Made by a program: the position numbers and the translations under genes
Notes under the pieces: generated by a model
Databases searched by the model: none
Told to the model about the DNA's origin: nothing
The model's input: the letters and a program-made list of their open reading frames with translations, nothing else
DNA from: Bordetella parapertussis
Lineage (GTDB): Bacteria; Pseudomonadota; Gammaproteobacteria; Burkholderiales; Burkholderiaceae_B
Assembly (NCBI GenBank): GCA_945903445.1
Contig: CAMDNZ010000003.1
Coordinates: 1 to 64,000, forward strand
DNA: 64,000 nucleotides
Reading direction: 5' to 3'
Shown: positions 38,040-46,096 of the stretch, in pieces
How positions within the stretch are numbered: the first letter of the stretch is position 1
Layout: every line of letters begins with the position of its first letter

Positions 38040-38633
38040 ATGTCCTTGAACGTACGTAAGTGGGCTCCCGCCTGCGCAGCAATAGTGTTGGTGTTGGCAG
38101 GCTGCAAAACGCCGCCGCAAAAGGACACGGCTTCGACCGCCACGCCTGGCACCTCGACCACTGAGCCGGCAACGGGTGCACAGTCGATGGGTGCGTCGCC
38201 CGTCGAGTTCTATTTGGCCCAGACCGAAGCCGCCGCCGATGCCATGCAGATCAAACTGCCCGATGGCGTGCTGTACCTGCAACGCCAACCCGTGCTGACG
38301 CGTGCCGACCTGACCGAAGCCGCCGCCTTGGTGGACAAGCAGGGTCAAAACTTCGTCGGTCTGCGTTTCACCGAAGCCGGTGCGCGCAAACTGAACGACA
38401 TCAGCGGCCAAAACGTCGGCAAGATGCTGGCTCTGGTGGTCGAGCGTCAATTGGTGGCGGCACCGCGCATCTCCGAGCCTCTGAATCGTGGCGTGCTGGC
38501 TTTCAGCGTGTCGTCGGCTCAGGAAGCCAATGAACTGGCCCAGGCCATCCGTGGCGGCGATGCCGCCGCACCGGCGGCTGGCGCAACGGCTCCGGCTGCA
38601 CCCGCAGCAGCGCCGGTCAAGCCGCGTCCTTGA
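38040..38633 (+). CDS. Small lipoprotein with SecD P1-head-like domain
   Basis: A 197-residue lipoprotein (VLVLAGC, lipidated Cys22) with a Ser/Thr/Pro linker. The stretch from about 60 to 180 resembles the periplasmic P1 head of SecD: FVGLRFTEAGARKLNDIS, then VVERQLVAAPRISEPLNRG and ANELAQAIRGG follow the SecD pattern of VAP and GG turns. The C-terminal tail is Ala/Pro-rich. It stands alone with a strong terminator. Whether it touches the Sec machinery is unknown. Confidence 0.8.
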   Translation: MSLNVRKWAPACAAIVLVLAGCKTPPQKDTASTATPGTSTTEPATGAQSMGASPVEFYLAQTEAAADAMQIKLPDGVLYLQRQPVLTRADLTEAAALVDKQGQNFVGLRFTEAGARKLNDISGQNVGKMLALVVERQLVAAPRISEPLNRGVLAFSVSSAQEANELAQAIRGGDAAAPAAGATAPAAPAAAPVKPRP

Positions 38634-38679
38634 TGTGACGATGCGATAGCGTTCGCATCGCTGCCATTGGAGCACTCAC

Positions 38680-38720
38680 GGGCCACCCGGTGCGAGACCT
38701 TCGCATCGGGTGGCCCATTT
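38680..38720 (+). terminator. Intrinsic terminator after the SecD-like lipoprotein gene
   Basis: Arms gggccacccggtgcga (38680-38695) and tcgcatcgggtggccc (38701-38716) pair over 16 positions with one wobble; attttc follows. The right arm shares gcatcgggtggccc with the hairpin at 40152-40194. Confidence 0.8.
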
Positions 38721-38737
38721 TCATCGGTCCTGTACGC

Positions 38738-39959
38738 TTAGAAGACGTTGGCGCCGATGGATTGCACATCTTGCGATGGCATCAAGCGCTCTTTGAATTT
38801 CTTGATCGAAGCTTCTGCCGCCGCCGGATCCTTGTAGGCGCGCATCGGATGATCAGCCGAAAGTGACATTGGCTGCGAAGTTGGCTCCGCATCGGCATAA
38901 CTGCAATCCGGACTTGGCGAATGAGCCACTCCAGCAAAATCCACGAGCGTTTTCTTCGCGTCCTGCGCCAACGGATGAGCATCGCACGTGAACTGCCGGC
39001 TCAAAGGACGTCGACCCAGCACGTGAGCGACTCGGTGGGGAAAGAGACTGGCGTAACGGGCGCCTAGCCATGACCGTACGAGTAACCCAAATAGTTCAAC
39101 TTTTCGTCGCCTAGAATGCTGCGCAGAACGTCCATGTCTTGCGCAGTGGCATTGCTGTTAATGAAAGAAGCAAGAGGATTTTTCTTGCATGCTTGCGCGA
39201 TCTTCTGGCTGTTGTAGTCGCGCTTGGCGAGATTCTCGGGCTTCGCGCCATCCGTACTATTGTCGATAAGGTGCAAAAATTCGTTAGAGCCACAGTTGAA
39301 CCGAGTACTCGTTCCTAGGCCGCGCGGTGAAAAACCGATCATGTCATATTCGTCTAACAGCCGCAGCTGCATGCCACCAAGCTGATCGAGTGGTTTGCTG
39401 CCGAGAAACGCATCGAATAAATGCAGAGCGTTGGACAGATCATCCCCACCCGGTCCGCCGGGATTAAAGACCACTGCGCCTTTACGCTTCTGGGGAGTAG
39501 CGCCGCCAAACGCATTACTCCGATACTAAGATCGCCATGCCCGACGTTCGCGTAATCCTTTGGAACACGATATTGCGCACCCTGCAGCCGTGCGCCCAGA
39601 CTATCGAATAGCAATTAATCATTCTCCCCACCATTCCTGCCCAGAATGGTGGAGTCGCACGCTGCCCACTGCACCGTTTGATTTCGATAGTCGCGTAAAG
39701 TGTCGATCGGCACTGAAGTCCTATCGGCGTTCACGCTCGGCTCGGTCGATCCGGTCTTCACGCTGGCTTGGCTGTCGGCCACCGGCTCGCTTGTCGATGC
39801 CGACTTGCTTGGCGACGTGTCGTCATCGCATGCGGCCAGCCCGGCGATGACCACGGCCGCCGTCAGGCATTTCATCACCCGCTTTCGCGCGCGCGAATCC
39901 GTTTGGCGCGTCGCGCTGGATCGGCCCCATTGGCGCGCTGAGTCCTCGATATTACCCAT
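38738..39959 (-). pseudogene. Degraded paralogue of the alpha/beta-hydrolase lipoprotein next door
   Basis: The pieces line up in order with the intact protein at 40209-42287: lipoprotein N-terminus (MGNIEDSARQWGRS, VVIAGLAACDDD), an in-frame TAA at 39617-39615, YRVPKDYANVGHGDLSIGVM, a frameshift near 39490, FNPGGPGGDD to LNYLGYSYG, another frameshift near 39065, then YASLFPHR joined directly to LGRRPLSRQFTC. The last join deletes about 285 residues that in the intact copy hold the Asp and His of the triad. At least one nonsense, two frameshifts and one deletion make it non-functional. Confidence 0.88.
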
Positions 39960-40151
39960 GTCTTCCCCTTGATCGGAGCGCCGCTTTGGCACTCATGGAA
40001 AGGCAATATGAAATCCAGGCCCCGACTCCATATTTCGTATCGATCGCATGTGCTGTGACGATTACTTGGCACGACTCGGGTAAGTGGTGCGCAGCGTCTT
40101 CGCGCTTTGCATGAACGTGGCGCCGGCGAACGCGGCACCACGGCAGAAATC

Positions 40152-40202
40152 GAAGCGGGCCAACCGATCGCTATTGCATCGGGTGGCCCGCTTCAGTTTT
40201 TT
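40152..40202. terminator. Bidirectional-looking terminator after the hydrolase gene
   Basis: Arms gaagcgggccaacc (40152-40165) and gggtggcccgcttc (40181-40194) pair over 14 positions with one mismatch. On the plus strand agtttttt follows (T-run 40197-40202); on the minus strand a gatttctg tail follows. It lies just past the stop of the minus-strand hydrolase. Confidence 0.75.
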
Positions 40203-40208
40203 GACCTG

Positions 40209-42287
40209 TTAGAACAGACTGTCGTGCTGGAGCGGCGTATCTATCGATGATGCCAGCCCCGCTTGGAAGCTGTCGATCAAAGCACCGGCCGCCGCTGGAT
40301 TTTTATACGCCCGCATGGAATCGTCTGCTTGCGGCGCACTCGACGCGATACTCGAATCGGCATCGGTGCCGACCGCTGGATGCACCATCATGCCGGCGCG
40401 TGCGACCGTTCTTTTCACATCCTGCGGTAGCGGACGTGCCGCACAGGTAAATCTTTTGCTTAGCGGATTTTGTCCGAGCAAAAAATCAACCACACTCTGA
40501 TCGACGCATCGATCCTTGTAAGGATAGATGCCGTGATCGAACTCGCGCGGGATCGTCAGCAGGTGCGCGTTCGGTAAGGCGGCGAACGTGGCCTCGGCAT
40601 TTTCCATGGCAGTCGCGGTATCGAATTGCGAATGCACGAGCAAAACGCTAAGGTCCTTCATCGCGGCTAGGTCCGGCGTCGGGACGCTTGGCCCGCCCCA
40701 GTGGGCACATATGGTTGAGGCTACCACGCCGCCAAACAAAGGGGCTTCGTTCCATGCGACCCGAGCAAGGCGATGGACTTCAGCCACATCTTGGATTGCA
40801 GGCGAGTCGTTGCATCGTCTCGCCCAGTACGTTCCGTTAACGTTGGCACTGGAAATAGAGCGCCTTTGGGAAATGTCGTAACCCCAGACTCCGGTGTACC
40901 TGTCATGTAATTCCGACGCTATTTGCCGGGCACGTGCATCATGCTCGAAATTGTTCGGCACAAACGTGCTGCGGCGAGCTGCAGATGACGCCAGGAAGCG
41001 ACTGAAGCGCTGTTGCGGATCCGAGGCATAAGAAGTATTGATAAAACCCTGCAATACACTTGCGGCATTGATCGCCAATAAATAATCATCGGCATTGCCA
41101 CGTTTATAACCCGCGACCGCAAGGTAATTTCCCAGCACATGCTGCATTTGGGTATCGAGTGCCTCCAACCTCGTCAAAATACTCTCTGAAGTCACACCCA
41201 GACCGAACGAGTCTGGATTTCTGATGGCGTAGGGAATGAGCCAATCGGTGAGTAGACGCTGGCGAGCCCTGGGCATCCAAGAAAAACTTTTCTCCATAGG
41301 CGCAGTCACGTCAGTAAGCCCGATTAACACCATTCGGCCGATCCGCTCGGGAAACATGCTGGCATAACGAGCGCCCAGCCAGGTGCCGTGGGAATAACCG
41401 AGGTAGTTCAACTTCTCGTCGCCCAGAATGCTGCGCAGAACATCCATGTCTTGCGCAATCGCATTGGAATTGATGAAAGGAGCGTTAGGGTCTTTTTGGC
41501 ACGCCTGGGCCGTTTTTTTACCGTTGTAGTCCCGCTTCGCAAGGTTCTCCGGTTTCGCCCCGTCGACACTCTCATCGATGAAGTGCAGGCGTTCATTGGA
41601 TGCGCAATCGAACCGCGTGCTAATGCCCGTGCCCCGTGGTGAGAATCCGATCATGTCGTATTCGTCCAAAAGGCGTAGTTGCATGCTGCCTAGCTTATCG
41701 TCTGGGTCGCTGTCGCTGAACGCTGCGAACACCGGCAGATTCAGGGCGAAGGCCAAGCCATCACCACCGGGGCCGCCGGGATTAAAAACCAAAGCACCCT
41801 GACGTTTTTTAGGATCGGCTGCGGCCAGCCGCATGACCCCGATGCTCATATCGCCATGTCCAACGTTCGAATAGTCCTTTGGAACACGATACTGCGCACA
41901 TTGCAGCCGTGGCCCCAATTTGTCGAACAGCGGTTCTTGGATTGGATGTCTATCGCCCAGAATGCTCGGATCGCAGGCCCCCCATTGCACCGTTTGATTT
42001 CGATAATCGCGCAAGGTATCGATTAGCGGCGGGGCCTTATCCGTGCCCACGCTCAGCAAGGGTGCCGTCGTTACTGCGGTTTCGTTCGCGCTGGCTCGCG
42101 AGTCAACCGCCGGTTTGCCTGCCGGCGCGGTGTGACCTGGCGGGGTGTCGTCATCGCATGCAGCCAGCCCCCCTATGACCAGGGCCGCCATCAGGCACTT
42201 CACCACCCTCCCTCGCGCGCTCGAGCCCGTGTGGCGTGTCTCTTCGGATCGGCCCCACTGGCGCACTGAGTCCTTGCTATATCCCAT
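40209..42287 (-). CDS. Alpha/beta-hydrolase lipoprotein, tripeptidyl aminopeptidase-like (S33/TAP type)
   Basis: 692 residues from ATG 42287, which has aaggggag about 7 bases upstream. A long n-region precedes the lipoprotein signal (VIGGLAAC, Cys44). The oxyanion region FNPGGPGGDG is followed by YDMIGFSPRGTG, the nucleophile elbow GYSHG (Ser299), the acid D556 in VHSQFDTATA and the base H585 in FDHGIYPY, close to the TAP-like C-terminal domain. It resembles secreted proline/tripeptidyl aminopeptidases; the real substrate may be peptides or esters. A broken copy lies directly downstream, so this is a tandem duplication. Confidence 0.88.
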   Translation of the reverse strand: MGYSKDSVRQWGRSEETRHTGSSARGRVVKCLMAALVIGGLAACDDDTPPGHTAPAGKPAVDSRASANETAVTTAPLLSVGTDKAPPLIDTLRDYRNQTVQWGACDPSILGDRHPIQEPLFDKLGPRLQCAQYRVPKDYSNVGHGDMSIGVMRLAAADPKKRQGALVFNPGGPGGDGLAFALNLPVFAAFSDSDPDDKLGSMQLRLLDEYDMIGFSPRGTGISTRFDCASNERLHFIDESVDGAKPENLAKRDYNGKKTAQACQKDPNAPFINSNAIAQDMDVLRSILGDEKLNYLGYSHGTWLGARYASMFPERIGRMVLIGLTDVTAPMEKSFSWMPRARQRLLTDWLIPYAIRNPDSFGLGVTSESILTRLEALDTQMQHVLGNYLAVAGYKRGNADDYLLAINAASVLQGFINTSYASDPQQRFSRFLASSAARRSTFVPNNFEHDARARQIASELHDRYTGVWGYDISQRRSISSANVNGTYWARRCNDSPAIQDVAEVHRLARVAWNEAPLFGGVVASTICAHWGGPSVPTPDLAAMKDLSVLLVHSQFDTATAMENAEATFAALPNAHLLTIPREFDHGIYPYKDRCVDQSVVDFLLGQNPLSKRFTCAARPLPQDVKRTVARAGMMVHPAVGTDADSSIASSAPQADDSMRAYKNPAAAGALIDSFQAGLASSIDTPLQHDSLF

Positions 42288-42458
42288 ATCACTCCCCTTG
42301 TTTAGAGCGTCGTTATTGCGCTCGTGAAAAGGAAGTATCTGATTCTGGTTTGGACCCAATGTTTCGTTGATTTTGCTATGACGATTACCTGGCCGAAATC
42401 GAGTTATAACGCGCGCGAGCAACTTAAAAAGCGCCAGGCAACGCAAGCGAATCGACCG

Positions 42459-43415
42459 TTATCTGGATTCGGCATATACCAAAATATTGGCCAACATATC
42501 GGCCACGATGTCGGCCAATCCAAACTTCGGCTGCCAGCCCCAATCATGATTCGCCAGCGAATCGTCGATCGAATTCGGCCAACCCTCTGCAATCTTCTGC
42601 CGATAATCCGGCGCGCACGTCATTGTGAAGTCCGGGCGATGCCGACGAATTTCGTTGGCCAACTGTGCCGGCGTAAACGTCACGCCGGCACAGTTGTAGC
42701 TGCCGCGTTCCGTCACGGCGGACGCGGGCGCGTCCATCAATTCGATCGTTGCGCGCACCGCGTCATCCATGTACAGCATGGGCAAGGCCGAATCTTCCGC
42801 CAGGAAGCAGGTGTACGGACGGCCTTGCGCCACGGCATGGAAGATGTCGATGGCGTAGTCCGTCGTCCCGCCACCCGGGGGAGCCTTGTAGGAAATCAAA
42901 CCGGGGTAGCGCAAGCTGCGGACATCGACACCATGATTCTCGAAGTACCAACGACACCAGCCTTCGCCCGCTACCTTCGACACGCCGTACACCGTATTGG
43001 GCGCCATCACCGTGTGCTGCGGCGTCAGATCGGCCGGTGTGGTCGGCCCGAACGCAGCAATCGAGCTGGGCCAGAACACCTTGTCCAGATCGTTCAGGCG
43101 AGCCACCTCCAACACGTTCAGCAAGCCGCCCATGTTCAGGTTCCAGGCCCACGCGGGCGCGCGCTCGCCAGTGGCCGACAAGGCCGCGGCCAGGTGGTAG
43201 ATCTGGGTGATGCCATGGCGCGTGACAACCTCGCGCAGCTGATCGAGGTCGGTCACGTCCAGCGCTTCGTGCCGCAAGCTGACATGACGACCATCGGGTA
43301 GCTTGTCGCTGGTCACCACACGATCGTGGCCCCAGCGCTCGGCCAAGGCCAGCGCCAACTCGGTACCCAGCTGGCCATTGGCCCCGGTGATAAGAATCTT
43401 CGGCAGCACGCTCAT
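42459..43415 (-). CDS. L-threonine 3-dehydrogenase, short-chain (epimerase-like) type
   Basis: 318 residues. It is an NAD-dependent extended SDR with GANGQLG (G11, G14, G17) and YGVSK (Y141, K145). The segments FWPSSIAAFGP and YPGLISYKAPPGGGTTDYA are typical of the UDP-galactose-epimerase-like threonine dehydrogenases, unlike the zinc Tdh of E. coli. It oxidises threonine to 2-amino-3-ketobutyrate, the substrate of the kbl product; its ATG overlaps the kbl stop (ATGA). Confidence 0.93.
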   Translation of the reverse strand: MSVLPKILITGANGQLGTELALALAERWGHDRVVTSDKLPDGRHVSLRHEALDVTDLDQLREVVTRHGITQIYHLAAALSATGERAPAWAWNLNMGGLLNVLEVARLNDLDKVFWPSSIAAFGPTTPADLTPQHTVMAPNTVYGVSKVAGEGWCRWYFENHGVDVRSLRYPGLISYKAPPGGGTTDYAIDIFHAVAQGRPYTCFLAEDSALPMLYMDDAVRATIELMDAPASAVTERGSYNCAGVTFTPAQLANEIRRHRPDFTMTCAPDYRQKIAEGWPNSIDDSLANHDWGWQPKFGLADIVADMLANILVYAESR

Positions 43416-44614
43416 TGAATCACTGCCAGCTCACGGCCCGCCTGCTCGAACGCCGCCAGCGCGCGATCCAACTCTTCGCGGCTATGCAACGCACTGACTT
43501 GCACCCGAATACGGGCCTGCCCTTGCGGCACGACGGGGTAGAAGAAACCAATCACGTATACGCCCAACGCCAGCAGGCGTTGCGACAATTTCTGTGCCTG
43601 CTCGGCTTCATAGACCATCACGGGAATGATGGGGTGGCAACCGGGTTTCAGATCGAAGCCTAAGCGTTCCAAGCCGGTACGGAAGTACTGCGCGTTAGCT
43701 TCCAGCGTGTCGCGCAAGCATGTGTCGTGTTCGAGGATATCCAGCACCCGCAAGCTCGCCCCTACGATAGCGGGGGCCACGGTGTTGGAAAACAGGTAGG
43801 GGCGTGAGCGCTGTCGCAGCAATTCGATTACTTCACGACGTCCGGTCGTGAAGCCGCCCGACGCGCCGCCCAGCGCCTTGCCCAAAGTACCGGTAATAAT
43901 GTCGACCTTCCCAAACACGCCTTTCAGCTCGTGCGAGCCGCGACCCCGCTTGCCCAGAAAGCCGGTGGCATGGCATTCGTCAATACCGAGCAGCGCACCG
44001 AACTCGTCGCACAAGGCCCGAATCTCGTCCAACCGAGCAATCGTGCCATCCATCGAAAACACGCCATCGGTGAACACCAAGATATGCCGGGCGGCGCTGT
44101 TGCGGGCTTCCATCAAGCGCAGTCGCAGATCGTCGATATCGTTGTTCTTATAACGATACCGTGCGGCCTTGCACAGGCGAATACCGTCGATGATGGACGC
44201 GTGATTCAGGGTGTCGCTGATGATGGCATCGTTCTCGTCGAACAGCGGCTCGAACAAGCCGCCATTGGCATCGAACGCCGAACCGTACAGAATCGTGTCT
44301 TCGGTTCCCAGAAATTCGGCCAGGCGACGTTCGAGCCGCTTGTGCAGGTCTTGCGTGCCGCAGATGAACCGCACCGAACTCATGCCGAAGCCATGGCTGG
44401 CCAGCGCCTCGTGTGCGGCTTCGATCACCTGTGGATGGGACGACAGGCCCAGATAGTTGTTGGCACACAGGTTGATGACGGGCCGCCCGTCTTCCGTCTG
44501 GATCGTGCTGCCCTGAGGGCTGTGGATCACGCGTTCACGCTTGAACAGGCCGGATTGTTCAATATCCGTCAGCGTCTGACGGATTGCGGTATAGAAAGCG
44601 TCGGTCGTCGCCAT
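43412..44614 (-). CDS. kbl: 2-amino-3-ketobutyrate CoA ligase (glycine C-acetyltransferase)
   Basis: 400 residues from ATG 44614 (MATTDAFYTAIRQTL); the DNA further upstream is the operator region. This PLP enzyme cleaves 2-amino-3-ketobutyrate with CoA to glycine and acetyl-CoA. The PLP lysine is near residue 245 in TGTLGKALGG; CANNYLGLSSHP and DECHATGFLG are typical. With the overlapping dehydrogenase it makes the threonine-to-glycine path. A divergent XRE-cupin regulator starts about 107 bases away. Confidence 0.95.
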   Translation of the reverse strand: MATTDAFYTAIRQTLTDIEQSGLFKRERVIHSPQGSTIQTEDGRPVINLCANNYLGLSSHPQVIEAAHEALASHGFGMSSVRFICGTQDLHKRLERRLAEFLGTEDTILYGSAFDANGGLFEPLFDENDAIISDTLNHASIIDGIRLCKAARYRYKNNDIDDLRLRLMEARNSAARHILVFTDGVFSMDGTIARLDEIRALCDEFGALLGIDECHATGFLGKRGRGSHELKGVFGKVDIITGTLGKALGGASGGFTTGRREVIELLRQRSRPYLFSNTVAPAIVGASLRVLDILEHDTCLRDTLEANAQYFRTGLERLGFDLKPGCHPIIPVMVYEAEQAQKLSQRLLALGVYVIGFFYPVVPQGQARIRVQVSALHSREELDRALAAFEQAGRELAVIQ

Positions 44615-44662
44615 GCGCCGTCTCCTGGGTGGTATAGTCGTCGGGCAGCAGAAATTGCTGCA

Positions 44663-44688
44663 TATCGAACTTATTTCGATATATCGAA
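44663..44688. promoter_or_regulatory. TATCGAA operator cluster between kbl and the XRE-cupin regulator
   Basis: TATCGAA (44663-44669), CTTAT, TTCGATA (44675-44681) form a perfect 7-base inverted repeat; TTCGATATATCGAA (44675-44688) is a second, perfect 14-base palindrome sharing the middle half-site. Three half-sites in a divergent promoter region point to binding by the adjacent regulator. Confidence 0.7.
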
Positions 44689-44721
44689 CACTAAATCTAA
44701 TATACAGAACGGACGAACGCG

Positions 44722-45306
44722 ATGCAAGTAGCCGCACATCCGGCTGCCGATGGCCCGCCGCCGGTCGGGGCCTTGCTGCAACAGCGCAGGCAGGCGCTGC
44801 AACTCTCCCTGGATGAACTGTCCAAACGCGCAGGCGTGTCCAAGTCGATGCTCTCGCAGATCGAGCGCAACACCGCCAATCCCACCGTGGCGGTGCTATG
44901 GCGGCTGGCCAACGCGCTGGGCGTCAGTCTGGCGACTTTTTTAGACAGCGCTCAACCGGCAACGGCCACGGTGGCGGTCACGCCCGCGCATGGCATCCCG
45001 GTCATCAAGAGCCCCGATGGCCGTTGCGAACTGCACATCCTGGGCACTATCGAGTTGGCGGGTAAAGTCGAATGGTACGAGTTGACGTTCGCCCCCGGCG
45101 GCGTGCTGGCGTCCGAGCCGCACGAGAGCGGCGCGTGCGAGCATTTGTCGGTGTTGTCGGGCAGTCTGATGGTGTTGGCCGGCGACAGCGAAAAAAAGGT
45201 CAAACACGGCGAGACCGCACGTTATCCCGTGGATGTCCATCACGAAATCAAGAATCTCGCGAAGACGCCAGCGGTAGCCTTGCTGGTCGTCGAATACCTG
45301 AGCTGA
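44722..45306 (+). CDS. XRE-cupin transcriptional regulator
   Basis: 194 residues. An N-terminal XRE helix-turn-helix (about 16-72, with LSKRAGVSKSMLSQIERNTANPT) is joined to a C-terminal cupin (about 105-192, HESGACEHLSVLSGSLMVLAGD). Such proteins sense small metabolites through the cupin. It is divergent from kbl-tdh with palindromes between, so control of threonine catabolism is likely. Confidence 0.92.
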   Translation: MQVAAHPAADGPPPVGALLQQRRQALQLSLDELSKRAGVSKSMLSQIERNTANPTVAVLWRLANALGVSLATFLDSAQPATATVAVTPAHGIPVIKSPDGRCELHILGTIELAGKVEWYELTFAPGGVLASEPHESGACEHLSVLSGSLMVLAGDSEKKVKHGETARYPVDVHHEIKNLAKTPAVALLVVEYLS

Positions 45307-45310
45307 TCCG

Positions 45311-46096
45311 CTATTGGCCGACGGCGGGATCGTCCAACAGCATCACCAGCTTCAGATCGGGATGCGTGGCCATGCGGAAGGTCACCTGCCGATAGTTCAG
45401 TGGCCCCAGATCGGGATGGTGAAACGCGCGTGCACCACCCTCGCGCTCGACCACGGCATGCCGGGTCCACCAGTGCGCGAACGTCTGGCTTTCGCGGATC
45501 AGGGTATCGACCAATGCCCACACATCGGGCTCGTCCAGATGCGCCCCCGCGTCGGCGCGAAACTCGGCCACCACCCGGCGCGCACGCTGTTCCCAATCGA
45601 CGACCAGGCTGCGGGCCTGAGGCGATAGGAAAATATAGTGCAGTAGGTTGGGTTGGATATAGGCGGACGGCCATTGCGCAAATAATCGATCCATCGGCGC
45701 ATTGAACGCCAGGATATTCCAACATCGATCCAGCACATAGGCCGGCGTCTGAATCACGTCGACGCAGGATTTGAGCGTCGCAACGGATTCGGGCGCGTCA
45801 TCGCGCGGTTGCTGCGGGTCGGCGCATTCGGCCAGATCGAACAGGTAGGTCCGCTCGGCGCGCGAAAGCTGCAACACGTTGGCCAATCGCGCCCACACCG
45901 CAGGCGAGACCGTCACCTCGCGCCCCTGCTCGATCCAGGTATACCAGGTCACGCTAATGCCGCACAGCTGCGATACCTCTTCGCGGCGCAAGCCGGGCGT
46001 TCGCCGCCGAACGCCTTCAGGCAGACCGGCGCGTTGGGGCGTCATGCGCGATCGCGCGCTGCGCACGAATTCGCCCAGCGCGTGACGGCGCATCAT
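45311..46096 (-). CDS. HTH regulator with MmyB-like ligand-binding domain
   Basis: 261 residues. The N-terminal XRE-type HTH ([25 protein letters not shown]) is followed by an MmyB-like PAS-type domain ([44 protein letters not shown]). Its first ATG overlaps the metH TGA (ATGATG), so it is probably made from the metH transcript; a second ATG directly after gives a one-residue shorter form. Target genes are unknown. Confidence 0.9.
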   Translation of the reverse strand: MMRRHALGEFVRSARSRMTPQRAGLPEGVRRRTPGLRREEVSQLCGISVTWYTWIEQGREVTVSPAVWARLANVLQLSRAERTYLFDLAECADPQQPRDDAPESVATLKSCVDVIQTPAYVLDRCWNILAFNAPMDRLFAQWPSAYIQPNLLHYIFLSPQARSLVVDWEQRARRVVAEFRADAGAHLDEPDVWALVDTLIRESQTFAHWWTRHAVVEREGGARAFHHPDLGPLNYRQVTFRMATHPDLKLVMLLDDPAVGQ

